Shown here: piece after piece, positions 23,126-30,934 of the stretch | Layout of the letters: every line of letters begins with the position of its first letter | How positions within the stretch are numbered: position 1 is the first letter of the stretch | Source: Candidatus Mediterraneibacter vanvlietii | GTDB lineage: Bacteria; Bacillota; Clostridia; Lachnospirales; Lachnospiraceae | DNA length: 32,431 nucleotides | NCBI GenBank assembly: GCA_019113645.1 | Contig: DXGZ01000045.1 | Span: 1 to 32,431 of the forward strand | Direction of reading: 5' to 3' | Notes under the pieces: generated by a model | The model's input: only the letters and a program-made list of their open reading frames with translations | Told to the model about the DNA's origin: nothing | The model's database searches: none | Program-made: the position numbers and the translations under genes

Positions 23126-24112
23126 TTATTTCAGCCGTTTTCTTAAAAGCACAACGATGATCGCCGCCAGTCCGACTACTGCTGCCAGTCCGATGATGAT
23201 TGTCACTGCCATCGGAATTCCGCTTTCGGAATCAGCCGAGGCATCATCCACGTTCAGATTGCCTTGAGGCGTATCTTCGGGATCAATATCAACAACATCT
23301 TCCGGCTGCTGTGCCTGCGGAGTCTCATCTTCCGGAATCGTCGTGGTCTCACCGCCGGCTTCCGTATCTGTTCCGGCGCCTGCCGCACCTGCTCCGCCAG
23401 CCGCGGCGCCCGTGCCTGCTCCCGCAGCGCCTGCGGTTCCAGCCGTTCCGGCGCCTGCCGGTGTTCCGGTTCCGGTACCGGCCGTGTCAACCACTTCGGT
23501 CACAACCGTAGTCACCGTGGTTGTTCCTGTTGTGCCGTCTCCCGGCGGCACCACTGTTCCGGACTCTCCCGGAGTATATACGAAGGTAAATACATTCTCC
23601 GCTTCATTGGAACCGATCGTTCCGGTCAGTGCCAGCGCCTGCGGTACATATCCCTCGATATAGCGGTAAGCTACCACCGGTTTGTCTCCTACATTTCCAT
23701 ACATGGTCACGGAAGGAGCCAGCTCGTTGCCGTCCTCATCCTGATAGTTGACCGTGTAGGCAACCATGTCGCCCTTCACACCATACGCGACTACATAGTC
23801 CGCATCCCCGTTCACACGGAACGCGGTGCTCGCCAGTGCTTCTGAGTTATCTCTTCCGCTCAGGCGGATTCCCTTCACGTAGTATCTCTCATCCGTCACC
23901 TGAACACCTGACAGGTCAAAAGAAACCGTCTGTCCTGCAGAAAGTCCGGACAGCGTTACCTGCTCCTGGCCTTCTACCGTACCCATATTTCCTGCGGAAA
24001 GAGTTACCGTATAAGTATATGGCTCATCGGCAGCCATGACTCCCATTCCGGAAAAACCGATCACCGTGCAGGCTGTAAGGAATGAGACTAATAATTTCTT
24101 CCATTTTATCAT
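23126..24112 (-). CDS. Secreted MucBP-like surface protein with C-terminal membrane anchor
   Basis: This 328-aa protein has a signal peptide (about 1-28, ending VMAADEP). A MucBP-like domain (about 115-180) has YTVNYQDEDGNELAPS and VAYRYIEGYVPQ. A long Ala/Gly/Thr-rich low-complexity stalk follows (about 185-255), then an acidic stretch, one membrane helix (about 300-323) and the basic tail RKRLK. There is no LPXTG, so it stays in the membrane unless otherwise cleaved. It overlaps the preceding gene by 4 bp (ATGA). The role is probably adhesion or organisation of the fibre at the cell surface. Confidence 0.75.
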   Translation of the reverse strand: MIKWKKLLVSFLTACTVIGFSGMGVMAADEPYTYTVTLSAGNMGTVEGQEQVTLSGLSAGQTVSFDLSGVQVTDERYYVKGIRLSGRDNSEALASTAFRVNGDADYVVAYGVKGDMVAYTVNYQDEDGNELAPSVTMYGNVGDKPVVAYRYIEGYVPQALALTGTIGSNEAENVFTFVYTPGESGTVVPPGDGTTGTTTVTTVVTEVVDTAGTGTGTPAGAGTAGTAGAAGAGTGAAAGGAGAAGAGTDTEAGGETTTIPEDETPQAQQPEDVVDIDPEDTPQGNLNVDDASADSESGIPMAVTIIIGLAAVVGLAAIIVVLLRKRLK

Positions 24113-24885
24113 CTCTTCTTCGCTCCTTTCCTGCTGCGGCGGTCATTCAGCATCTTCAGCGCAATCAGCAGAAGAATCAGACCGCTCACCAGTGCCACAG
24201 CACTTACGATCACGATATTCGTTGTATCACCGGTCTTGATTGTCTTCACGATCCTGTTCACAACTGTTTTCTGCTCATTATTTTCATCCCCGGGCGCTGC
24301 CGTCCCTGCGGCTGCTTCCTCCACCGCGAAATTCATCCGCAGCTGTGCCAGCGTCTGCTGATATCCGTTGCCCTGGGTCTCGCCGTCTACCTTAAGCCAT
24401 ACGCGGACCTGACCAGCTTCGCCCTCCGCAAGGCGTCCAAGGTAGAAATACTCTTCCGTCGTATCACCGATCTGATGAAGTCCTTCCGAACTTCCGTTTT
24501 CCGTCTCGCCGCCGACCGTAGTACTGTCATAGATTACCGTCTCTTCACCGGACGGATCAGCATAGATCAGGCGATACTCGTAAGAACCGCCTTCCGCTGC
24601 CGCGCTTGCGTCTTCCAGTGTCCGGACGATCTCATTGGTCATATACCAGTCTGTCTCCGTATCCGCGCTGTTCTCAACAGACACGCTCAGCTCAATGCTG
24701 TCTCCCGGCTGTATCCCGGAAGCATCATCCGCCAGATCGGAGGACTGGAAGTTACTTGTTATTTCATCTCCGTTAAACTCTGCCAGCCAGCCGTCATGCC
24801 CCTGATAATCTTCGGCATATACCGGCATCGTAGCGCCTGCGGCCACAACCGCTGTCATGGCAAGGCACAAAAGTTTCTTTCTCAT
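24109..24885 (-). CDS. Secreted membrane-anchored protein of the fibre operon
   Basis: This 258-aa protein has a signal peptide (about 1-24, MPVYAED). Its ectodomain is beta-rich and acidic (about 25-200), containing SVSVENSADTETDWYMTNEIVRTLED and an EYFYLGRLAEGEAGQVRV block. A C-terminal membrane helix (about 222-243) precedes a basic tail (RRSRKGAKKR). NSADTETDWYMTNEI recalls the way TasA-like and camelysin proteins describe a main fibre strand, but I cannot assign a family. GGGAGG precedes the ATG. Translational overlap with the downstream gene suggests the two proteins are made together, perhaps as a membrane platform. Confidence 0.65.
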   Translation of the reverse strand: MRKKLLCLAMTAVVAAGATMPVYAEDYQGHDGWLAEFNGDEITSNFQSSDLADDASGIQPGDSIELSVSVENSADTETDWYMTNEIVRTLEDASAAAEGGSYEYRLIYADPSGEETVIYDSTTVGGETENGSSEGLHQIGDTTEEYFYLGRLAEGEAGQVRVWLKVDGETQGNGYQQTLAQLRMNFAVEEAAAGTAAPGDENNEQKTVVNRIVKTIKTGDTTNIVIVSAVALVSGLILLLIALKMLNDRRSRKGAKKR

Positions 24886-24898
24886 GCTCCGTACCTCC

Positions 24899-25648
24899 CT
24901 ACTGTAAGCTCAGCGACTGTCCGTCAGCCGATATATTTACATCAACACCCCACGCACTCTTGATCGCATCCTGCGCGTTGTGCGTCTGCACCGCGTCTAC
25001 CTCCGCGTCAAGGGTGAATGAGTATCCACTATAATCATAGACATAACGAATGGTATTTCCCTCCGTTACTTTTGTCACCTGGTTCGCAACCTCATGGCTG
25101 ATCCGGATAGAATCACACAGATCCTCTGTCGTCTCACCCGGGGCAAGCGCCTCTGTATAATACAGGACGACGCGCTCCGGCGAAGACTCCACATCAGCCT
25201 GTACCCAGCCGCTGCCTTCCGTAAGGCCCAGCTCGATCAGGTCCGGGGAAAGAGTGGTATCTTTCGCGCCGTCGCCGTCCTGCCAGCTCTTCGTCAGTAT
25301 AACACGGACGAAGGTATCAATATTGCCGCTGTTGGCTACACTCAATTTCTCATCATATGTTTTTCCGGGCGTGATCTTCTCTCCCTCGCCCAGCAGGTTC
25401 GTAAGAAGCGTTCCTTCCGTCCCGCCTTCCCACGCGCCGTCCGACGTATAGTCCCGGCTGCTGACCGTCTCTCCGTTTTCGAGAAGGCTCACACCGATAC
25501 TGGACATATCAACCTGCGCCGAATAGTTTTCACTGTAATATGTAAGCGCGGCACGGGTGCTCCCTACCGTACTCCCAAGCAGCAGCAGACCTGCCGCACC
25601 GAGGAGCAGAGCCGGCTTTACAGGAAATGATTTCTTCTTTCTTCTCAT
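24899..25648 (-). CDS. TasA/CalY-like protein with SipW-dependent-type signal peptide
   Basis: This 249-aa protein has an N-terminus of the SipW-dependent kind: a basic start, PALLLGAAGLLLLGSTVGST, then RAALTYYSENYSAQV just after the cleavage zone. The body has camelysin-like features: KLSVANSGNIDTFVRVILTKSW (the N-x-G-x-x-D-x-F-V-R-V core), then EALAPGETTEDLCDSI and a late beta region. There is no C-terminal anchor, so it is released or polymerises. A SipW-type peptidase two genes downstream fits. GGAGGGAGATAG precedes the ATG. Confidence 0.8.
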   Translation of the reverse strand: MRRKKKSFPVKPALLLGAAGLLLLGSTVGSTRAALTYYSENYSAQVDMSSIGVSLLENGETVSSRDYTSDGAWEGGTEGTLLTNLLGEGEKITPGKTYDEKLSVANSGNIDTFVRVILTKSWQDGDGAKDTTLSPDLIELGLTEGSGWVQADVESSPERVVLYYTEALAPGETTEDLCDSIRISHEVANQVTKVTEGNTIRYVYDYSGYSFTLDAEVDAVQTHNAQDAIKSAWGVDVNISADGQSLSLQ

Positions 25649-25669
25649 CTTCTATCTCCCTCCTGACTC

Positions 25670-26176
25670 TCACTCTGTTCCTTCAGATATAATCACGTTG
25701 TCCCAGTCCGGAATCGGATTGCCCGCCTCATCATAGACAACCGGTGTACACTCCTGTACAACGATGATGTCGAACTCGTCTGTTCCGCCCTCTTCCGATG
25801 CATCCGGAAGTTCATATGTAATCAGAAGCTCCGGCGTCGTCTCCCCGGCCGCAAGCACCGGCTCGTAATACCAGTATCCGTCGCTTCCCTGCGTCCATCC
25901 TTCGGACGGCTCATACCCGACTTCGATCACGGAGAATACCTTCACCCGGACGAAGCAGTCATAGTCTCCTACATTCGCGATCCGTACATGCTTGCCTTCC
26001 GCGTCCACTTCCTCCTCCGGCACGGTCTCCGTGAAACCGAGATCCATGGTCACGGACCCTGTCGCGCTGGAATAAGTTGTAAAGTACGCCATCGCGTCAT
26101 CCGCAAATGCAGAAGCCGTAAGCACAAGCGCTGCCGCCGCCAGGACGACCGGCTTTTTATTCCACTTTCTTCTCAT
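25670..26176 (-). CDS. Second TasA/CalY-like fibre protein
   Basis: This 168-aa protein starts at the ATG at 26176, directly after GGGAGGATCAGCT; an upstream frame to 26227 overlaps the previous gene and is unlikely. The signal peptide (about 1-28) ends in DDAMAYFTTYSSATG, the classic start of mature TasA/camelysin proteins. VRIANVGDYDCFVRVKVFSV is the conserved core. The protein ends after a beta-rich region (YEPVLAAGETTPELLITYELP, DEFDIIVVQEC) with no membrane anchor. It is a paralogue of the next gene and may form fibres or cap them. Confidence 0.8.
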   Translation of the reverse strand: MRRKWNKKPVVLAAAALVLTASAFADDAMAYFTTYSSATGSVTMDLGFTETVPEEEVDAEGKHVRIANVGDYDCFVRVKVFSVIEVGYEPSEGWTQGSDGYWYYEPVLAAGETTPELLITYELPDASEEGGTDEFDIIVVQECTPVVYDEAGNPIPDWDNVIISEGTE

Positions 26177-26190
26177 AGCTGATCCTCCCT

Positions 26191-27159
26191 CTACTGTGCG
26201 CTGTCTGCCATCTGGCTCCACTGCCACTGGCCGTTCTCATCGATACTATAATGGTTCACAACGCCATAACCGCCGTTCGGCGTTCCGTCCTGCTCGTTCT
26301 GGAATGTTACAGACACGATATCGTCCGCGATCACCTGCGCGCTCTGCTCTGCGGATGAACCTTCCGCCAGCTCATATCCCGCTCCGCTGTAGACCTCGGT
26401 CACTGTGACAGAAGCGCCTGCCGGAATCTCATCGATCACCAGCGACTCACTGCCCGCGCCGGTAAAATTCATGGCAGCCTGGCGGGTCTCTGTCTCGCCC
26501 TTCAGCGTCGTAATATCGATCTGGAATACAAATGTCGCCTGCGCGCTTCCGCTTCCGTTAAAGCTGAGGAGATCTTTGTCGATCTCAACAGAACCCATCC
26601 GCGCTTCCTGCTCGGGTTTGAGTTCATTTCCCGTCACGTCGTATACCCACTCGTCATTTCCCGTTCCGTAGTAATAGTTGTTCGGAAGAGAAATCAGATA
26701 CGGCGAAAACGTATAATCATAATACGCGGACTGTGCAGCTTCCGCCTCCACCAGATACATGCCTGTATCCAGTCCGGAAGCCGTCCCCTCGCCGCCGGCT
26801 GTGGTAATCACTGCCGCCGGCTGCGTCTGCGCCGTCTCAACCATGTCTGAAGCGCTCTGCGCTTTCTGCTCCCACTCTTCCGCGGTCGTATCGCTTCCGA
26901 TCTGTCCGAGATCCAGATCCTCGAACCCTGCGAGAGCCGTGTACTCTCCGGTAGACGTCATATCCGCCACCTTGTACAGGTTGACCGTCACGGGAGTCTC
27001 GTTCAACTCCTCGTAGGTTCCGCCGATGGCAAAGGACAGCGAGCACTCCCTGTCCGTCTCCACCGATTCTGCGGCGTAAGCCCGTGGAAGCACGAACGCC
27101 GACAGCGCGACCGTGAAGCCCAGAAGCAATGTCCCTCCTGCTTTCAAACTTTTCCTCAT
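26191..27159 (-). CDS. Secreted pilin-like protein without sorting signal
   Basis: This protein of about 322 aa has a signal peptide (about 1-30, LPRAYAAES). Its N-terminal domain resembles sortase-pilin D1 domains: VTVNLYKVADM, then GLDTGMYLVEAEAAQSAYYDYTFSPYLISLPNN. A CnaB-like domain follows (about 185-285; SVEIDKDLLSFNGSGSAQATFVFQI and EIPAGASVTVTEVYSGAGYEL). It has no LPXTG and no membrane helix at the C-terminus, so it cannot be wall-anchored by the usual reaction; it may be a fibre-associated minor subunit or a tip. ATG 27159 follows GGAGGATAAGAAGTG. It lies 15 bp after the sortase gene. Confidence 0.75.
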   Translation of the reverse strand: MRKSLKAGGTLLLGFTVALSAFVLPRAYAAESVETDRECSLSFAIGGTYEELNETPVTVNLYKVADMTSTGEYTALAGFEDLDLGQIGSDTTAEEWEQKAQSASDMVETAQTQPAAVITTAGGEGTASGLDTGMYLVEAEAAQSAYYDYTFSPYLISLPNNYYYGTGNDEWVYDVTGNELKPEQEARMGSVEIDKDLLSFNGSGSAQATFVFQIDITTLKGETETRQAAMNFTGAGSESLVIDEIPAGASVTVTEVYSGAGYELAEGSSAEQSAQVIADDIVSVTFQNEQDGTPNGGYGVVNHYSIDENGQWQWSQMADSAQ

Positions 27160-27174
27160 CACTTCTTATCCTCC

Positions 27175-28161
27175 TTAAGATCTCTTCTTTTTCCGAAGCC
27201 TCCTGTGCCGTCTCCTTCGGGCGGAACCAGCTCTGCCGCCGGAGCCGGACGCTCCGCCGGGATCTGATGTTCCTCCGGGATCATCCGTCCCGTCCATCAC
27301 TCCGGAATTCTTCGGCCTGATCAGAAACTTCATCAATATGATCACTAAAAACGTAACTGCAAGTCCAAGCAGCAGATAGAGCATGTAATAGTCTCTCACT
27401 ACTTCCACCATGGACTCAATCGGAGTGGAAGCCTCTTCTTCCTCTCCATTATAAGGCACCCGCGTGCCTCTTACCAGCAGTCTGTGGGAATTCACACCAT
27501 AAGGCGTGCAGGTGAACAGAGTCACATGATCCTGTCCCTCTTCGATCTGGAGCAGCGATGAGAGCGTCTCCACATCGTCCTTATCCACCATATCCGAGAT
27601 CTGATCCACCTCGTAGGCCAGCACCTCGTCCAGCACGTGGATATAGAACTTATCCCCCTTCTTCATCTGGTCAATATCTGTAAACAGCCTGGCGCTGGGC
27701 AGTCCTCTGTGAGCTGCCAGCACACTGTGTGTACTCTCGCCTCCGATGGGAAGCTTCGTCCCGTTCAGATGCCCGACTCCGGTCTCAAGCACATCATCCC
27801 CCGTGCCGTGATAGATGGACAGCTTCCCATTGATGGCCGGTATGGAGAGATACCCCATCACGCCGTCTCCCGCCACGTTGAGCACCTGCCAGTACTCTGT
27901 ATCCTCCAGAGCCTGATCATCTTCGCCGAAGACATCCCCGTATATACTGTTCTGTGTCAGCGTGTCATTGAAAGCCTGTGCCTTCTCCCACTCCGCTGTA
28001 AAATCTTCTGTCTCCATCTCCGAGACGGTATCTTCATAACTGCTGATCAGACGGTTCTGCCGGTAGGTATTCCACTGATCCGAGATGGTCGGATACGCCA
28101 GCACCAGAAATCCGAGCAGAAACAGCAGTCCGAATACAATATTCAGGATTCTGCGTTTCAT
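27175..28161 (-). CDS. Class C (pilin) sortase, copy 1
   Basis: This 328-aa transpeptidase joins pilin subunits through their LPXTG motifs. N-terminal (about 5-25) and C-terminal (about 265-288) membrane segments frame the catalytic domain, as usual in class C. The active site is complete: His in LAAHRGLPSARLF, Cys218 in TLFTCTPYGVNSHRLL, and the Arg in the same segment. DVFGEDD lies where the DPF/W lid occurs in pilin sortases. The C-terminal cytoplasmic tail is Gly/Ser-rich, then very basic (RRRRHRRLRKKKRS), which is unusual. It overlaps the upstream sortase gene by 4 bp. Confidence 0.92.
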   Translation of the reverse strand: MKRRILNIVFGLLFLLGFLVLAYPTISDQWNTYRQNRLISSYEDTVSEMETEDFTAEWEKAQAFNDTLTQNSIYGDVFGEDDQALEDTEYWQVLNVAGDGVMGYLSIPAINGKLSIYHGTGDDVLETGVGHLNGTKLPIGGESTHSVLAAHRGLPSARLFTDIDQMKKGDKFYIHVLDEVLAYEVDQISDMVDKDDVETLSSLLQIEEGQDHVTLFTCTPYGVNSHRLLVRGTRVPYNGEEEEASTPIESMVEVVRDYYMLYLLLGLAVTFLVIILMKFLIRPKNSGVMDGTDDPGGTSDPGGASGSGGRAGSARRRRHRRLRKKKRS

Positions 28162-29153
28162 TCTTTTCTCACTCTCTTTCTGCGGTGCCTGCGCCTGTCG
28201 GTCCGCTCCTTCGCTTTTCCTTCTCCACGCGTATGGGATGCGGCTCCATCCGCTTCTCCGGCCCCGGTCAGCTCCATCCCCATGCCGGAGCTTCTCTGCC
28301 TTAACTTCCTCTCACGCAGATACAGGAACAGGATAAACGCTCCTGTAATCAGAAGACCTACAACCACCCAGAGGAAATAGCTGGTATGCAGGCTGATGGT
28401 TCCAAGCGGCGGCGTCTCATCATCCACCACTTCCGGCTCATAGGGAACCCTGTGTCCCCGCACCAGAAGCCGGTGGCTGTTCACGCCATATGGCGTACAA
28501 GTCAGAAGCGTAACCAGATCTTCTCCTTCCTCCACGGCGAGACTTTCCGTCTCATCCGGCTCTACCGTAAGGATCTGATCCACCTCATAGCAGAGCGTGT
28601 CATCAAGCACATGGAGCAGGAAATGATCTCCTTCCTCCAGTCTGTCAAGATCTGTAAAAAGCGCCGCGCTGGGCAGCCCTCTGTGGGCAGATATTACTGC
28701 GTGGGTGCTCTCGCCTCCGATGGGAAGAGAACTTCCCTCCAGGTGGCCTGCTGCTTTCTCAAGTACCTCTTTGTCTGTCGTGTGGTAGATCGGAAGGGTA
28801 ATGTTGATCTTCGGTATCTCCACACTGCCCATGATTCCGTCCCCCGCCAAGTTCAGCGCGGACATGTAAGTCTCATCGACCTGCCCTGCCTCGCTCTCCG
28901 CCTCGGCAACCGCGAATGAATCAGGAAGAATACTCGGAAGAAGGGCTTCGTTGTAGGCTCTCGCCTTCTCCCACTCACTCTCGTAATCAATCTCCCCGGC
29001 TTCCTCTCGCTGGGTCACCGTATCTTCGTAGCTGCTCATAAGCCGCTCCTGACGGTAGGTGTTCCATCTGTTGGAAACAAACGGATACAGCAGCAAGGAC
29101 AAACCGGCTAAAAAAAGTATGACGATAATAACAGTTGTAGTTCTCTTCTTCAT
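28158..29153 (-). CDS. Class C (pilin) sortase, copy 2
   Basis: This 331-aa paralogue of the neighbouring sortase has the same layout. It has an N-terminal membrane helix and ISAHRGLPSAALF. Cys219 sits in TLLTCTPYGVNSHRLLVRG. A C-terminal membrane helix (about 250-275) precedes the basic tail RTDRRRHRRKRVRKE. LPDSFAVAE is at the lid position. Two tandem pilin sortases commonly divide subunit specificity or separate polymerisation from tip addition. AAGGAGAG precedes the ATG, with a candidate promoter at 29184-29189 upstream. It is the first gene after the pilin terminator. Confidence 0.92.
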   Translation of the reverse strand: MKKRTTTVIIVILFLAGLSLLLYPFVSNRWNTYRQERLMSSYEDTVTQREEAGEIDYESEWEKARAYNEALLPSILPDSFAVAEAESEAGQVDETYMSALNLAGDGIMGSVEIPKINITLPIYHTTDKEVLEKAAGHLEGSSLPIGGESTHAVISAHRGLPSAALFTDLDRLEEGDHFLLHVLDDTLCYEVDQILTVEPDETESLAVEEGEDLVTLLTCTPYGVNSHRLLVRGHRVPYEPEVVDDETPPLGTISLHTSYFLWVVVGLLITGAFILFLYLRERKLRQRSSGMGMELTGAGEADGAASHTRGEGKAKERTDRRRHRRKRVRKE

Positions 29154-29183
29154 CCGGACTCTCCTTAATGTTGTATCTTTTTC

Positions 29184-29189
29184 ATTATA
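29184..29189 (-). promoter_or_regulatory. Candidate -10 box for the sortase-SipW operon
   Basis: On the minus strand TATAAT (29189-29184) lies 30 bp upstream of the sortase ATG and just after the pilin terminator. No good -35 box is seen at 17 bp. Two direct repeats, GCTGATTTAAAAAC (29198-29211 and 29212-29226 region), sit immediately upstream and may contribute. Confidence 0.4.
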
Positions 29190-29227
29190 TAATAAATGCT
29201 GATTTAAAAACAGCTGATTTAAAAACT

Positions 29228-29252
29228 ACCGGGGCGGGACACCCGCCCCGGT
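29228..29252 (-). terminator. Rho-independent terminator after the major pilin
   Basis: ACCGGGGCGGG (29228-29238), loop ACA, then CCCGCCCCGGT (29242-29252). On the minus strand the stem is followed by TAGTTTTTAAAT. It lies 112 bp after the pilin stop codon and before the first sortase, so pilin mRNA can greatly exceed sortase mRNA through partial read-through. Confidence 0.85.
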
Positions 29253-29288
29253 GTAAATGACGCTTAGCTTTCACAAACTTTTTCATTC

Positions 29289-29346
29289 AACAGTTCAGCC
29301 GCGATAAGCACGTTAGTGCTGCTTTGTGAATGGCGCGTGCTGAACT
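29289..29346. repeat. Dispersed repeat, copy 2 (58 bp)
   Basis: AACAGTTCAGC (29289-29299) and GCTGAACT (29339-29346) are the inverted ends, with an AGCAC/GTGCT hairpin inside. The core 29298-29319 matches the minus strand of 6501-6522 at 20 of 22 positions. GAATGGCGC (29328-29336) repeats 8 bases further on. It lies in the 3' untranslated region of the pilin gene. Copy 1 is in the polyamine operon. Confidence 0.6.
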
Positions 29347-29363
29347 CATCACTAAATCAATCC

Positions 29364-30821
29364 TTATTTGGATGATTTTCTGCGGCTTGCGAAGAACAGG
29401 CCTGCAGCTGCGATCATGATGATGCATCCGCCGATGGTGAAGATCGTTGTACCGATACCACCTGTGGACGGGAGGGCGGAAAGATTAGTATCTACAACCC
29501 CAACATCAGTAAAATTAGTGAATGTATAATGTGTACTACCCTCGCTAGTTGTTTCGGTTGATCCGCCTAATTTATAATAGGAGTCATCCACTTTATATCC
29601 CTGTGGTGCCTGAGTCTCCTGAACATAATATGTTTTCTGAGCATCTAATCCTTCGAATGTTACCTTTCCATCTGTGCCTGTAGCAGCACTAACAGCTACT
29701 TCAGCGAGCCATAAATCTTTGCCCGTTCCTGCACCGTTTCCTCCGACAACTGTTGCATTTGTTACATGCTCAGCACCCTCAGTATCTGCCGGTACCTCTA
29801 CATAAAGAGTAAATATAGCTCCTTCAAGTGTATCTTCTTTATTTTCTGAATACTTGATAACATCAACACTCACCATATCTACAGTTACATCACTCCCGGT
29901 TGTATCAGTAGTTGTTGTAACCTCGTTTGACATTCCTTCAGTGCCATTACCTACAGTTACATTATAAGTAATTGTCACGGTCTGTCCTGCCAATGAAGAA
30001 TCATAATACAATCCTCCCAAATCAATTACAAGTGTACTTGTACTTGTAGCACCAACCGGATCAGCTGCATTTGTAATATCTACATCACATTTTCCAGCAG
30101 TTACTAAATTGGTACTTCCTACTGTAACAGCAACACTGCCTTCATTATATGTACCATTTGTTAAAGTATCAGTAATTTTATATTCTACATTAGTTCCGCT
30201 ATAATATGGATACTCTACTGTAACTTCATAATGAACTGTATCTCCTGCAGAAACAGATTTATCTCCGTCTGCAGTTATATCCTTAGATACATCATTCTCT
30301 GCTCCCTTTGCTGTAACTGTTGCATCCACAAGTCCGCCATCTTCATCAAAACCTATATATGCCAACATTGGTGAGTATGTATACCCGGTCTGATTTGCTC
30401 GAATCAGATATAATCCAGCTTCAGTTGTCGTAGGTTTCTGTGCTGCATCATATGTTTCCCAACTAGTTATCTGTGTCATTAACGTCTTTAATGCATTTCC
30501 AAGATCTGTATTACTGTTAATAACACCATTCTGAGCATTTCCATTTCCATTGCCCTGCAACTCTGTTAATTCTGTAAGGACAGCATCTGCATTTGTTCCA
30601 AATGCCGGTATAAATGCACTAGCATAAGAATCATTAACAAATTTCCATCCAATTGGAGACTCTCTATCTTCTGTAATAATTTTTACATATTGTACAGTTG
30701 CGCCTTCAGCACCATCTACAGTAATAGTTGCTGATTCGCCCGCTGCCAGTGTCGTCATGCTCATACCCAGCACCATAGCCAGAGTCATGATTGCAGCTAA
30801 GATCTTTTTAATCTTTTTCAT
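29364..30821 (-). CDS. Major pilin subunit with LPSTG sorting signal
   Basis: This 485-aa backbone pilin is assembled by class C sortases. Its signal peptide is about 1-27 (TTLAAGES). D1- and D2-like domains follow; TVHYEVTVEYPYYSGTNVEYKITDTL marks the fimbrial isopeptide-forming D2 region. A CnaB domain (about 325-435) shows VIKYSENKEDTLEGAIFTLY and the E-box YYVQETQAPQGY. The sorting signal is L450-P-S-T-G454, then a membrane helix and RRKSSK. The VSKDI segment (about 190) may supply the pilin lysine. AAAAGGAGAG precedes the ATG. The gene is visibly more AT-rich than the sortases. A strong terminator follows it. Confidence 0.92.
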   Translation of the reverse strand: MKKIKKILAAIMTLAMVLGMSMTTLAAGESATITVDGAEGATVQYVKIITEDRESPIGWKFVNDSYASAFIPAFGTNADAVLTELTELQGNGNGNAQNGVINSNTDLGNALKTLMTQITSWETYDAAQKPTTTEAGLYLIRANQTGYTYSPMLAYIGFDEDGGLVDATVTAKGAENDVSKDITADGDKSVSAGDTVHYEVTVEYPYYSGTNVEYKITDTLTNGTYNEGSVAVTVGSTNLVTAGKCDVDITNAADPVGATSTSTLVIDLGGLYYDSSLAGQTVTITYNVTVGNGTEGMSNEVTTTTDTTGSDVTVDMVSVDVIKYSENKEDTLEGAIFTLYVEVPADTEGAEHVTNATVVGGNGAGTGKDLWLAEVAVSAATGTDGKVTFEGLDAQKTYYVQETQAPQGYKVDDSYYKLGGSTETTSEGSTHYTFTNFTDVGVVDTNLSALPSTGGIGTTIFTIGGCIIMIAAAGLFFASRRKSSK

Positions 30822-30934
30822 GTTTTCTCTCCTTTTCCGGGGATTTCCCCCTCATTTTTTTGCTAAGCGTTTTGCGGTTATCGCATTTTTCTTAGGTTTT
30901 GCGGTAACGAGTCCGCTGAAAAGTGTGTTTCATG
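30822..30934 (-). promoter_or_regulatory. Structured leader of the major pilin gene
   Basis: The 113-bp gap contains, on the minus strand, GGGGAAATCCCC just before the ribosome site AAAAGGAG. Upstream is a CTAAG...CTTAG stem with TGCG/CGCA inside. The motif GTTTTGCGGT occurs twice on the plus strand (near 30867 and 30896). No clear sigma-A promoter is seen, so the pilin may be co-transcribed with the upstream adhesin and the stems may act on mRNA processing. Confidence 0.35.

Noticed and set aside
23343-23663. Pro/Ala/Val-rich plus-strand ORF that looks like a cell-wall stalk
   Set aside because: It is the reverse reading of the Ala/Gly/Thr-rich stalk in the surface protein on the other strand, which has a signal peptide and a membrane anchor.
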